This document shows positions 1 to 7,935 of a stretch of 64,000 nt of DNA, piece by piece; the first letter of the stretch is position 1; each line of letters starts with the position of its first letter. Below the pieces are notes generated by a model that was not told the origin of the DNA, did not search any database, and saw only the letters and a program-made list of their open reading frames with translations. The position numbers and the translations under genes are program-made. The DNA is taken from assembly GCF_001423695.1 (NCBI RefSeq), contig NZ_LMOZ01000001.1, positions 1,188,443 through 1,252,442 of the forward strand, in the 5' to 3' direction. This DNA comes from Leifsonia sp. Leaf336 (GTDB lineage Bacteria > Actinomycetota > Actinomycetes > Actinomycetales > Microbacteriaceae).

Positions 1-178
1 CGTGCGACACGTCTTCGACGCCCCGGCCTGGCGCTGGCTGGGGCTCAACCAGGCCAACTGCGGCCTGACCATCATCCGGGTGCGCTCGGCGAAGCCACCG
101 GTTCTCGTGGTGCACAACGACCTGGGTCACCTGCCGGTCGAGCTGCGCACCGGCCTGCCGGAGCTGCAGCCGGTCTGA
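1..178 (+). CDS. Histidine phosphatase family protein, C-terminal fragment
   Basis: Only the last 58 codons are in the window, read from base 2 to the TGA at 176-178. The fragment contains an NCGLTIIRV strand followed by VLVVHNDLGHL. The order 'N-x-S/G-x-T-x-I ... N-D-x-x-H-L' is the usual C-terminal end of phosphoglycerate-mutase-like histidine phosphatases, where the final His belongs to the active site in many members. The N-terminal RHG motif lies outside the window, so substrate and full length cannot be judged. The family assignment rests on this tail alone. Confidence 0.6.
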   Translation, partial: VRHVFDAPAWRWLGLNQANCGLTIIRVRSAKPPVLVVHNDLGHLPVELRTGLPELQPV

Positions 179-207
179 GCGCCGCCCTGTCCGGAGGCGT
201 CGGCCGC

Positions 208-699
208 TCAGCCGAGCCGCTTGCGGAACCAGTCTGTCGCGTTCGGGTTCTCGTTGTACGGCTGGATGCTCTCGTAGCCGTGCGAGCGATAGAGGTTGCC
301 CGCCGCCTCCAGGCTCGCGTTGGTGTCGAGCACGATCTCCGTCGCCCCGAAGCCACGGGCGCGGTGCTCCAGCTCCGCGAGGATGGCGCGGCCGATGCCC
401 TGGCCGCGATGCGCAGGGGACACCCAGAGGTGCTTGATCTCGTAACGCACGATCTGGGCGCCGTCCTCCAGGTCGGAGAGCGGGACGCTCAGCTCGCGGA
501 TTCCGCCGCACCCGGCCTCGCCGTCGTCGTAGGCGAGCAGGAAGACGCCGGTCGGCGGGATGAACTGCCCAGGGTCGGGGAACGTGGTGCGGTAGGCGCC
601 CTGCGACGCGGGGAAGGTCTCGGCCCTCTCGGCGAAGTAGTCGGCGAGCATCCGGTGAGCGGTCGCATCGGTGACGGAGACATCGGCAAAGGACACCAT
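208..699 (-). CDS. GNAT family N-acetyltransferase
   Basis: A 163-residue protein with the single-domain GNAT layout. The acetyl-CoA pyrophosphate loop RGQGIG is at residues 98-103, preceded by the beta-4 segment KHLWVSP and followed by the C-terminal half LYRSHGYE. Members transfer acetyl from acetyl-CoA to an amine; the substrate here is unknown. The ATG is preceded six bases upstream by TACGCT on the minus strand, the leaderless-type promoter spacing seen repeatedly in this window. It is divergent from dapB, with only about 65 bases between the two starts. Confidence 0.85.
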   Translation of the reverse strand: MVSFADVSVTDATAHRMLADYFAERAETFPASQGAYRTTFPDPGQFIPPTGVFLLAYDDGEAGCGGIRELSVPLSDLEDGAQIVRYEIKHLWVSPAHRGQGIGRAILAELEHRARGFGATEIVLDTNASLEAAGNLYRSHGYESIQPYNENPNATDWFRKRLG

Positions 700-765
700 C
701 GCTCCAGCGTAGCGCCGGCCTCCGCGCCATTCGGCGCGGATCCGCGCGGCGGGTAGGGTGGACGG

Positions 766-1545
766 GTGACTGTTCGCGTGGCCGTCGCCGGAGCGACCGG
801 CAAGCTGGGATCCGTGGCGGTGCGCCTGATCGAGGCGGCCGACGACCTGGAGCTCGTGGCGGCTCTCGACTCGCGCTCACCGCTGGAGACGATGCTCGAC
901 GCGGACGTGCTGGTAGACATGACGCTCCCGCAGGTGAGCCCCGGGATCGTCGCGTTCGCCGTCGACCACGGCCTCAAGGTCCTCGTCGGCACCTCCGGCT
1001 GGTCGGCCGACCGCATCCTCGAGCTGGAGCGCCGGGTGGCCGAGCACGAGGGCAGCGGAGCGGTCGTCATCCCCAACTTCTCGCTGGGCTCGGCGCTCGG
1101 CACCGCTTTCGCGACCGTTGCGGCGCGCTTCTACGACTCCATCGAGATCATCGAGGCGCACGGTGCGGGCAAGGTGGATTCGCCGTCCGGCACGGCCGTC
1201 CGCACCGCGGAGCTCATCGGCGCGGCGCGGCTGCAGCGCGGGCCGGTGGACGCGCCGCACACCGACCAGCGTGCGCGCGGTCAGCAGGTGGCGAGCGTGC
1301 CCATCCACAGCCTCCGGATGCGCGGCGTCGTCGCCGAGCAGCAGGTGATCTTCGGCGGTGCGGGCGAGACCCTCACCATCCGGCACGACACGGTCGGCTC
1401 CGAGGCGTACGAGGCGGGCATCCTGCTCGCACTGCGCGCGGCCGCGACGACGACGGGTGTGGTCGTCGGCCTCGACAAGCTGATCGACCTCGGTATCGCT
1501 GAGCCCGACGGCGAACCGCCGCGGCCGACCGTGCGCGAGGTGTAG
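766..1545 (+). CDS. dapB: 4-hydroxy-tetrahydrodipicolinate reductase
   Basis: DapB reduces 4-hydroxy-tetrahydrodipicolinate with NAD(P)H in the diaminopimelate/lysine pathway. The 259-residue length is normal. The Rossmann loop GATGKLG starts at residue 9. The substrate-binding segment EAHGAGKVDSPSGTA covers residues 130-144, placing His132 and Lys136 where the catalytic pair sits in mycobacterial DapB. The residue after His132 is Gly, whereas most DapB proteins have a second His. GTG is taken as start because TAGGGT lies six bases upstream; no Shine-Dalgarno sequence is visible. The next gene follows after eight bases, so the two are probably cotranscribed. dapA and dapF are also in this window but not adjacent. 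Confidence 0.95.
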   Translation: MTVRVAVAGATGKLGSVAVRLIEAADDLELVAALDSRSPLETMLDADVLVDMTLPQVSPGIVAFAVDHGLKVLVGTSGWSADRILELERRVAEHEGSGAVVIPNFSLGSALGTAFATVAARFYDSIEIIEAHGAGKVDSPSGTAVRTAELIGAARLQRGPVDAPHTDQRARGQQVASVPIHSLRMRGVVAEQQVIFGGAGETLTIRHDTVGSEAYEAGILLALRAAATTTGVVVGLDKLIDLGIAEPDGEPPRPTVREV

Positions 1546-1553
1546 CGGCACCG

Positions 1554-2018
1554 ATGCGCAACCGTCTCGCAGCGCTCCTGATGGCGCTGATCCTCGTGGT
1601 CTACCTGGTGCTGGTCGTGCAGCGCGCCGTGCTGCTGATCGCCTCGGGCTCGGGGGTCGGCATCGCGATGGGGGTCGCCCTCATCGTGCTGCCGTTCATC
1701 GCGGCATGGGCCATCGGCCGCGAGCTGCTCTTCGGCGCCCGCACCGAGAAGCTCGTCAAGCTCATGGCCGCCGAGGGCACGCTTCCCGTCGAGAGCCTTC
1801 CGCAGCGCGCCAGTGGTCGCCCGCTGCGCGACGCGGCCGACGCCGACTTCCCGCAGTACAAGGCCGAAGTGGAGGCTGCACCCGAGAGCTGGCGCGCCTG
1901 GTTCCGGCTGGGGCTGGCCTACGATGCGAGCGGCGACCGCCGACGCGCTCGCGAGGCGCTGCGGCAGGCCATCCGGCTCTACCAGGGCGAGCAGCGGGCG
2001 GGCCGCGCCGCGCGCTAG
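1554..2018 (+). CDS. Two-helix membrane protein with a TPR-like C-terminal segment
   Basis: A 154-residue protein with two hydrophobic segments (about residues 5-28 and 33-55) followed by a soluble region. The last 45 residues contain AWFRLGLAYDASGDRRRARE, which matches a tetratricopeptide helix-turn-helix unit. It sits eight bases after dapB and probably shares its transcript. Similar small proteins follow dapB in related Microbacteriaceae, to my recollection. The function is unknown; a TPR suggests protein contact at the membrane, which is inference only. Confidence 0.7.
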   Translation: MRNRLAALLMALILVVYLVLVVQRAVLLIASGSGVGIAMGVALIVLPFIAAWAIGRELLFGARTEKLVKLMAAEGTLPVESLPQRASGRPLRDAADADFPQYKAEVEAAPESWRAWFRLGLAYDASGDRRRAREALRQAIRLYQGEQRAGRAAR

Positions 2019-2031
2019 CTGACGTGCGCGG

Positions 2032-2928
2032 TCACTCGGCCCGGGCGGTGACCAGCTGAGCCATCGCGTCCTGCACGGTCGCGTCCTGGAACACGAACCC
2101 GTCGTCGAGCAGGCGCTGCGGCAGCACGCGCTGATCGGCGAGCAGCAGCTCCCGGCCCGCTTCGCCGAGCCCCAGCGACACGACAGGGCGCGGCAACGGG
2201 AGGCCGTACGGCCGGTGGACCGCCGTCGCGAGTGCGCGTAGCACCTCGCCGGCCGTCGCCGGCTCCGGGCCCACGACGTTCACCGGGCCCGACAGCGTCG
2301 ACGTGAGCAGGTGAGCGATCGCGGCTGCTTCGTCGCGGAGGCTGACCCACGGCCAGTGCTGGCGCCCTCCCGCGATCGGGCCGACGAGCCCGGCCTTGGC
2401 GAGCGGCATCAGCGGGGCCATCGCGCCCCCGCGCCCGATGACCACGCCGGTGCGCACCGTGACGACGCGCGTCTCGTGCGGCGCCAGGTGGGCCGCCGTC
2501 TCCCAGGCATCGACGACGTCCGACAGGAAGCCGCTGCCCTTCGCCGAGCTCTCGGTGAGGGTCTGGCCCGGCCGGTCGCCGTAGTAGCCGACCGCCGAGC
2601 CGCTGACGAAGACCGCAGGAGGGGAGGCCGACTGGCGCATCGCATCGGCCAGCGTTCCTGTCGCCTCCAGCCGGGACGCGAGGATGCGCCGCCGGTGGGC
2701 CTTCGTCCACGGCAGACGGTTGAGCGACGCCCCGGACAGGTTCACGACGGCGTCGGCCTCGTCGAGGAGGCCGATGTCGATCGTGCGTGCCGACGGCGCC
2801 CACGAGCGCTCGTCCGAGCTCTGCGGCTCGCGCCGGACCAGGCGGAGGACGTCGTGGCCCTCCGCCCGGAGCCGGCCGACCAGTTCCGTGCCGATCAGGC
2901 CGGACGCGCCCGCGACGAGCACCCGCAT
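2032..2928 (-). CDS. TIGR01777-type NAD(P)-dependent epimerase-like protein
   Basis: A 298-residue atypical short-chain dehydrogenase. The N-terminal nucleotide-binding loop is GASGLIGTELV (residues 7-17). The family hallmarks VNLSGAS and SGSAVGYYGDR follow, the latter placing the SDR Tyr in YYG. The C-terminal DUF1731-like segment LLLADQRVLPQRLLDDGFVF is the other family marker. Members resemble nucleotide-sugar epimerases (the SulA/YfcH group); their substrate is not established. It lies four bases downstream of the OsmC gene on the same strand and is very likely translated from the same mRNA. Confidence 0.88.
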   Translation of the reverse strand: MRVLVAGASGLIGTELVGRLRAEGHDVLRLVRREPQSSDERSWAPSARTIDIGLLDEADAVVNLSGASLNRLPWTKAHRRRILASRLEATGTLADAMRQSASPPAVFVSGSAVGYYGDRPGQTLTESSAKGSGFLSDVVDAWETAAHLAPHETRVVTVRTGVVIGRGGAMAPLMPLAKAGLVGPIAGGRQHWPWVSLRDEAAAIAHLLTSTLSGPVNVVGPEPATAGEVLRALATAVHRPYGLPLPRPVVSLGLGEAGRELLLADQRVLPQRLLDDGFVFQDATVQDAMAQLVTARAE

Positions 2929-2931
2929 CGG

Positions 2932-3357
2932 TCAGGCCAGCGTTGCTTCGATCGTGATCGGGATGCCGACCAGCGCCCGGGAGACCGGGCAGGTGCGCTT
3001 CGCCTCGTCGGCCAGGCGCTGGAAGTCGCCGTCGGTGAGCCCGGGCACGGTCGCCTCGACGAGGAGGTGGCTGCCGGTGATGCCCTGGGACGGGTCGAAG
3101 GTGACCGCGGCGGTGGTGCGGATGCTCTCGGGCGGGGTGCCGAACGCCGCGAGGACGTTCGAGAACGCCATCGAGAAGCAGGCCGAGTGCGCGGCGCCGA
3201 GCTGCTCCTCCGGAGTGGAGGTCTCCGCGCCGCCCTCCGAGCGGGCCTTCCAGTTCACCGCGAGCGTCGCGGCGCCCGACGAATCGAGGGAGACCGTGCC
3301 GGAGCCCGACTTCAGATCGCCGGTCCAGACGGTAGTGGATTCGCTGGTTACTGCCAT
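2932..3357 (-). CDS. OsmC family peroxiredoxin-like protein
   Basis: A 141-residue protein of OsmC/Ohr size. These enzymes reduce organic hydroperoxides with two cysteines. Here the candidates are the Cys in AAHSACFSMAFSNVL (about residue 60) and the Cys in KRTCPVSRAL (about residue 127), matching the usual 'SCF/ACF' and 'CPVS' positions. The arrangement is closest to OsmC rather than Ohr. It heads a two-gene operon with the epimerase-like gene. Cytoplasmic; no signal peptide. Confidence 0.9.
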   Translation of the reverse strand: MAVTSESTTVWTGDLKSGSGTVSLDSSGAATLAVNWKARSEGGAETSTPEEQLGAAHSACFSMAFSNVLAAFGTPPESIRTTAAVTFDPSQGITGSHLLVEATVPGLTDGDFQRLADEAKRTCPVSRALVGIPITIEATLA

Positions 3358-3483
3358 GAGACCTCATTCTCCTTCTGCCGTCGCGCGCGGGTTCCCGGGG
3401 TCGGGACGGCGGCGGTGAGCCCAGACTACTGTCGGGCTCCGACACGTCCAGGGGAGTTTCGGAGGATTCCCGGTTTCGCGCGC

Positions 3484-3993
3484 TCAGGCCGCGACTGCGG
3501 GCCTCCGGATGACGCCGGCCCGCACGAGCAGGAGGTAGATCTGGCAGCCGAGGCAGTACCCGAACACCGCGTTGAGGAAGGCCGCCACGAACGCGAGGGC
3601 CGCGGCGATCGGCAGGGCCGCCATCACGCCGACGGCGAGGAGCAGGAGGCCGAGACCGGTGACCACCAGGCCGACACCCTGCGCGAACGTGGGCGGGGCC
3701 GGGTCCTCCAGCTCGGTGGGAGCCTGCAGTCGCGGCCGCACGGCGACGCGGTAGAGCACGCCGCACGGATGCCGCCGCACGCCGGCGAACGCGCCCCACG
3801 CGAAGAGCAGCGCGATCACGAGCAGCAGGAGGGCCGCTGCGATCGTCGCGCCGATGAGTGCGAGGAAGATGTCCACCAGCAGAAGGAGGGCGGTGATGCC
3901 CGCTCCGAAACGCGGGGAGCGCGGGTCGATCCCCGGATGCGCGGTCGGGGCGGACGGCTGAGGGTTCGGGTTCGGGTTCGGGTTCTCAGACAT
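3484..3993 (-). CDS. DUF4395 membrane protein
   Basis: A 169-residue protein with about four transmembrane helices. Conserved cysteines are RHPCG near the middle and GYCLGC at the start of the last helix, the pattern of DUF4395 proteins. The N terminus carries a (Asn-Pro)4 run encoded by four perfect hexanucleotide units. Its ATG begins two bases after the thioredoxin-like gene's stop codon, so the two are one operon. DUF4395 genes often sit beside thioredoxin or sulfurtransferase genes. A redox partnership at the membrane is likely but is inference. Confidence 0.85.
   Translation of the reverse strand: MSENPNPNPNPQPSAPTAHPGIDPRSPRFGAGITALLLLVDIFLALIGATIAAALLLLVIALLFAWGAFAGVRRHPCGVLYRVAVRPRLQAPTELEDPAPPTFAQGVGLVVTGLGLLLLAVGVMAALPIAAALAFVAAFLNAVFGYCLGCQIYLLLVRAGVIRRPAVAA
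3962..3985. repeat. Four tandem GGGTTC hexamers at the DUF4395 N terminus
   Basis: GGGTTC occurs four times in perfect tandem. On the coding (minus) strand it encodes alternating Asn and Pro near the start of the DUF4395 protein. Changes in unit number would add or remove dipeptides without shifting the frame. Confidence 0.9.
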
Positions 3994-3995
3994 GG

Positions 3996-4421
3996 TCACT
4001 CCGTGAGTATGCGGTCGAGGGCGGTGCGGACATCGGCGGGGCGCGCGGCGCCGGAGATCCGGCCGCGGACGCGTCCGTGACCGTCGAGCAGCAGGGTGGT
4101 CGGCGTCTGCAGCACGTCGAACCGGCGGGCGAGCTCCGGTCGCACGGTCAGGTCGACGTCGAGGTGATCGACCCCGTCGTGGGCGGCGGCGATCCCGTCG
4201 AGCACACGCGCCGTCGCCGGGCACTGCGCGCAGAACGCGGTGGAGAACTGGACGAGCGTCGCGCGGGCGCCCAGCTCGGTCGCGCCGACGTCGGCGGCGG
4301 CGAGGTGCGCGTCGCCGTCGGTCGCGCGGACCCGGCCGGTGCGCGTCCTCCACACCAGCCCGAGCGCCGTCGCGAGCGCGACCAGCGCGAGGACGGTGAG
4401 GGCTGCAGCCGGAGCGGTCAT
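3996..4421 (-). CDS. Membrane-anchored thioredoxin-like protein
   Basis: A 141-residue protein with an N-terminal hydrophobic segment (residues 7-24) and a thioredoxin fold. The redox motif is FCAQCP at residues 63-68, differing from the classical WCGPC. The cis-Pro segment is LQTPTTLLLDGHG. The anchor suggests the domain lies outside the membrane, although the topology is inferred. It is the first gene of a two-gene operon with DUF4395. Known roles of such proteins include thiol-disulfide exchange and cytochrome or sulfur metabolism; nothing here decides between them. Confidence 0.85.
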   Translation of the reverse strand: MTAPAAALTVLALVALATALGLVWRTRTGRVRATDGDAHLAAADVGATELGARATLVQFSTAFCAQCPATARVLDGIAAAHDGVDHLDVDLTVRPELARRFDVLQTPTTLLLDGHGRVRGRISGAARPADVRTALDRILTE

Positions 4422-4559
4422 AGTGCGGGCGACGTTACGCGCGCACCCGACGGCGGCGCAGTCAATGTGACCGAAGATGACGACACCGCGGTACGAGGAG
4501 GAGGGAAGGCGGCCGCAGGGGGAGGCGATCGGATGGCTCGACCCGATAGCCTTGAGTCC

Positions 4560-5537
4560 ATGGCTGCTCCCCAGAACCCGTTCGGCCAGGTGCTCGTCGC
4601 CCTGGTCACGCCCTTCACCGCCGACGGCGAAGTCGACTGGGCCGGCGTGGAGAAGCACATCGACGACGTCATCGTGGCGGGAGCCGACGGCATCGTCGTC
4701 ACGGGCACGACGGGGGAGACCTCGACCCTCACCGATCCCGAGAAGCTGCGCCTCGTCGAGGTCGGCAAAGAGGTCTCGGGAGGCCGGGCCAAGATCATCA
4801 CCGGCGGCGGCTCGAACGAGACCGCCCACGCCATCCAGCTCTACAAGCAGAGCGAGAAGGCCGGCGCCGACGGCGTGATGATCGTCACCCCGTACTACAA
4901 CAAGCCCACCCAGGCGGGCGTCCTGACGCACTTCCGCATGATCGCGGACTCCACCGACCTCCCGGTCATCCTCTACGACATCCCGGGCCGCACGGGCATC
5001 CCGATCAAGTACGAGACCATCCTGCGCATCGCCAAGCACCCGAACGTGCTCGCGATCAAAGACGCCAAGGGCGACTTCAGCGAGGTCAGCCGGGTGCTCA
5101 ACCAGACCGACCTGATGTACTTCTCGGGCGACGACGCCAACGTGCTGCCGCACCTCGCCATCGGCGCGACGGGCCTCATCGGCGTCACCGCCAACATCGC
5201 CGCCACGCCTTACCGTCAGATCGTCGACGCGGTGAACGCGGGCGACTTGGCCACCGCCACCGCCGCGCACCAGAAGCTCGAGCCGCTGGTCCGCGCCGTG
5301 ATGACGCACGTCCCCGGCACCGTCGCGGCCAAATACATCCTCCACGGCCTCGGCCGCATCTCGAGCCCGCGGGTCCGACTCCCGCTGGTCGGTCCGGAGG
5401 AGTGGGAGGCGGCCCAGATCGAAGACGAGCTCGACCTCGTCCGCGACATTCCCGGTGTCGACTTCTCCAACTTCCGGCCCGATCGCAACGCCGCCGCGGG
5501 CGGCGCGCTGCCCAAGATCGCCGGGACCACACGCTAG
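4560..5537 (+). CDS. dapA: 4-hydroxy-tetrahydrodipicolinate synthase
   Basis: DapA condenses pyruvate with aspartate semialdehyde, the first committed step toward diaminopimelate. With this start it has 325 residues. The Schiff-base lysine is Lys167 (VLAIKDAKGD), with Tyr139 (ILYD), Arg144 (PGRTG), the TTGE loop at 50-53 and the YYNKP segment at 112-116. I chose this ATG because TAGCCT ends seven bases before it, like other leaderless-type starts here. An ATG at 4533 has a GGAGG upstream and would add nine residues. Translation may use either. The gene diverges from the thioredoxin gene. Confidence 0.95.
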   Translation: MAAPQNPFGQVLVALVTPFTADGEVDWAGVEKHIDDVIVAGADGIVVTGTTGETSTLTDPEKLRLVEVGKEVSGGRAKIITGGGSNETAHAIQLYKQSEKAGADGVMIVTPYYNKPTQAGVLTHFRMIADSTDLPVILYDIPGRTGIPIKYETILRIAKHPNVLAIKDAKGDFSEVSRVLNQTDLMYFSGDDANVLPHLAIGATGLIGVTANIAATPYRQIVDAVNAGDLATATAAHQKLEPLVRAVMTHVPGTVAAKYILHGLGRISSPRVRLPLVGPEEWEAAQIEDELDLVRDIPGVDFSNFRPDRNAAAGGALPKIAGTTR

Positions 5538-5608
5538 GGCCGCACAGCGGCCGGATCCACCCCGGGCACGAGCCCGGACGCACGTCGAAAACTGAAATTG
5601 GAGGGCAG

Positions 5609-7285
5609 ATGCCCAACCTCGTGTCCGAACCGCCCGCACTCGAACCCGGAACGCTCCGGATCATCCCGACCGGCGGTCTCGGCGAGATCGGCCGGAACAT
5701 GACCGTCTTCGAATACGAAGGCAAGCTCCTGATCGTCGACTGCGGCGTGCTCTTCCCCGAGCAGGACCAGCCGGGAGTCGACCTGATCCTGCCCGACTTC
5801 GCACCGGTCCGCGACCGCCTCGACGACATCCTCGGCGTCGTGCTGACCCACGGCCACGAAGACCACATCGGCGCCGTGCCCTACCTGCTCAAGCTGCGTT
5901 CCGACATCCCGCTGATCGGCTCGGGCCTGACGCTGGCGCTGGTGGAGGCCAAGCTCAAGGAGCACCGCATCCAGCCGTACACGCTCACGGTGAAGGAGGG
6001 CCGCACGGAGCAGCTCGGCCCGTTCGATCTGGAGTTCGTCGCGGTCAACCACTCCATCCCCGACGCGCTCGCCGTCGCCATCACCACGCCGGCCGGCACC
6101 GTGCTGCACACCGGCGACTTCAAGATGGACCAGCTTCCGCTCGACGACCGGATCACCGATCTGCGCGCGTTCGCGCGGCTGGGCGAGAAGGGCGTCGACC
6201 TCTTCATGGCCGACTCCACCAACGCCGACGTTCCCGGGTTCACGCCGCTGGAGCGGTCGATCGGCCCGGTGCTCGACGCCGTGATCGCGCGAGCGCCGCG
6301 CCGCGTCATCGTCGCCAGCTTCTCGAGCCACGTGCACCGCGTGCAGCAGGTCCTCGACGCCGCGGCCGCCAACGGCCGCCGCGTCGCGCTGCTCGGCCGG
6401 TCGATGGTGCGCAACATGACCATCGCCGCCGAGCTCGGCTACCTCAAGGTGCCGGAAGGCGTGCTCATCGACTACAAGAAGGCCGCCGACCTGCCCGACG
6501 ACGAGATCGTCTACATGTCGACCGGTTCGCAGGGCGAGCCGATGGCCGTCCTGGCCCGCATGGCGAACCTCGACCACCAGATCGAGGTGGGGCCCGGCGA
6601 CACCGTCATCCTCGCCTCCAGCCTCATCCCGGGCAACGAGAACGCGGTGTACCGCGTCATCGACGGGCTCACCAAGCTCGGCGCCAACGTCGTGCACAAG
6701 GGCAATGCCAAGGTGCACGTCTCTGGCCACGCCGCCGCGGGCGAACTGCTCTACTGCTACAACATCCTGAAGCCCAGGAACGTGATGCCGGTGCACGGGG
6801 AGTACCGCCACCTCGTCGCCAACGCGCGGCTCGCGATGGACACCGGCGTGCCGGAGGAGAACACGATCGTCGCCGAAGACGGCTCGGTCATCGATCTCCG
6901 TGACGGCGTCGCCCGCATCGTCGGCCAGCTTGATCTCGGCTTCGTCTACGTCGACGGCTCGAGCGTGGGCGAGATCACGGATGCCGACCTCAAGGATCGC
7001 CGGATCCTCGGCGAGGAGGGCTTCATCTCGATCATCGTCGTGGTGGAGGCCGCGAGCGGCAAGATCGTCACCGGTCCCGAGATCCATGCCCGCGGTTTCG
7101 CGGAGGACGACGCGGTGTTCGACGACGTCAAGCCCAAGATCGCTGCGGCGCTCACGGATGCCGCGCACAACGGCGTCCGCGACTCGCACGCACTGTCGCA
7201 GATCGTCCGACGCACCGTCGGCCGCTGGGTCAACACGAGCTACCGTCGCCGCCCGATGATCGTCCCGTTGGTCATCGAAGCCTGA
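5609..7285 (+). CDS. rnj: Ribonuclease J
   Basis: A 558-residue metallo-beta-lactamase/beta-CASP ribonuclease that matures and degrades RNA from the 5' end. The zinc-binding motif HGHEDH is at residues 81-86, followed by the second metal-ligand region VNHSIPDA and HTGDFK. The beta-CASP part contains SSHVHRVQQ and the MSTGSQGEP loop, then SGHAAAGE and PVHGEYRH. The start is supported by GGAGGG four bases upstream. It follows dapA after 71 bases; this dapA-rnj order is common in actinobacteria. Confidence 0.96.
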   Translation: MPNLVSEPPALEPGTLRIIPTGGLGEIGRNMTVFEYEGKLLIVDCGVLFPEQDQPGVDLILPDFAPVRDRLDDILGVVLTHGHEDHIGAVPYLLKLRSDIPLIGSGLTLALVEAKLKEHRIQPYTLTVKEGRTEQLGPFDLEFVAVNHSIPDALAVAITTPAGTVLHTGDFKMDQLPLDDRITDLRAFARLGEKGVDLFMADSTNADVPGFTPLERSIGPVLDAVIARAPRRVIVASFSSHVHRVQQVLDAAAANGRRVALLGRSMVRNMTIAAELGYLKVPEGVLIDYKKAADLPDDEIVYMSTGSQGEPMAVLARMANLDHQIEVGPGDTVILASSLIPGNENAVYRVIDGLTKLGANVVHKGNAKVHVSGHAAAGELLYCYNILKPRNVMPVHGEYRHLVANARLAMDTGVPEENTIVAEDGSVIDLRDGVARIVGQLDLGFVYVDGSSVGEITDADLKDRRILGEEGFISIIVVVEAASGKIVTGPEIHARGFAEDDAVFDDVKPKIAAALTDAAHNGVRDSHALSQIVRRTVGRWVNTSYRRRPMIVPLVIEA

Positions 7286-7347
7286 TCGCGCGTCGGTCGC
7301 GGCCGGACGTAACCCGCGCGAAACACCCCGGCGAGTAACGTGCACCC

Positions 7348-7839
7348 ATGAGCGCGTTCCGCATCCGCCCGGCGAACGGCGATGACGCGCGCATCCTCGC
7401 CGCCATGCTCGTGGAGGCCGCCAACGGCAACTCGCCGCGGGTGCGGACGCGCGTCGCCGTACTGGAAGATCCTCACGTGATGCGCTACATCGCCGGCTGG
7501 AAGCGGCCGGGGGACTTCGGGTGCGTGGCGGAGGACGCGCACGGCTCGGCGGTCGGCGCCTGCTGGGCGCGCCTGTTCCCGGCCGACGCGCCGGGCAGCG
7601 GGTTCGTCGCGGTCGGTGTCCCCGAGCTCACGCTCGGCGTGAACACGCAGTGGCGTGCCAGGGGGGTCGGCCGTGCTCTGCTCCAGGAGATCGGCCGCGC
7701 GGCTGCCGCATCCGGCGCCGCGCGCCTGAGCCTGAGCGTCGACCGCCGGAACTTCGCCCAGCGCCTGTACGTGAGCGAGGGCTACGTGACGGTCGAGTCG
7801 CGGCTCACCGCCGACACGATGGTGCGCGCGGTCCGCTGA
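7348..7839 (+). CDS. GNAT family N-acetyltransferase
   Basis: A 163-residue GNAT protein. The acetyl-CoA loop appears as WRARGVGRALL (about residues 107-117), followed by RLSLSVDRRN and the C-terminal LYVSEGY segment typical of the fold. The substrate is unknown. TAACGT lies six bases before the ATG, so a leaderless transcript is likely. It sits between rnj and ftsK on the same strand but probably has its own promoter. Confidence 0.85.
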   Translation: MSAFRIRPANGDDARILAAMLVEAANGNSPRVRTRVAVLEDPHVMRYIAGWKRPGDFGCVAEDAHGSAVGACWARLFPADAPGSGFVAVGVPELTLGVNTQWRARGVGRALLQEIGRAAAASGAARLSLSVDRRNFAQRLYVSEGYVTVESRLTADTMVRAVR

Positions 7840-7935
7840 GCACGGCTCCTGCACAGTCTGCGCCGTGGCGCGATTTTCCCCGTTGCAGGCGCGTGCGACG
7901 GCCCCGTGACGGGAGTGCGAAGTACCGTTGAGCCT

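Noticed and set aside
2015-3799. Long antisense open frame across the epimerase/OsmC genes
   Set aside because: It is Arg/Pro/Gly-rich, overlaps genes with clear families, and reflects the scarcity of stops in high-G+C DNA. The same holds for other long frames opposite rnj, metE, ligD and the RecB-like gene.
4533-4559. Upstream dapA start with a GGAGG in front
   Set aside because: It would add nine residues not typical of the family, and the TAGCCT spacing favours the ATG at 4560. It is kept only as an alternative.
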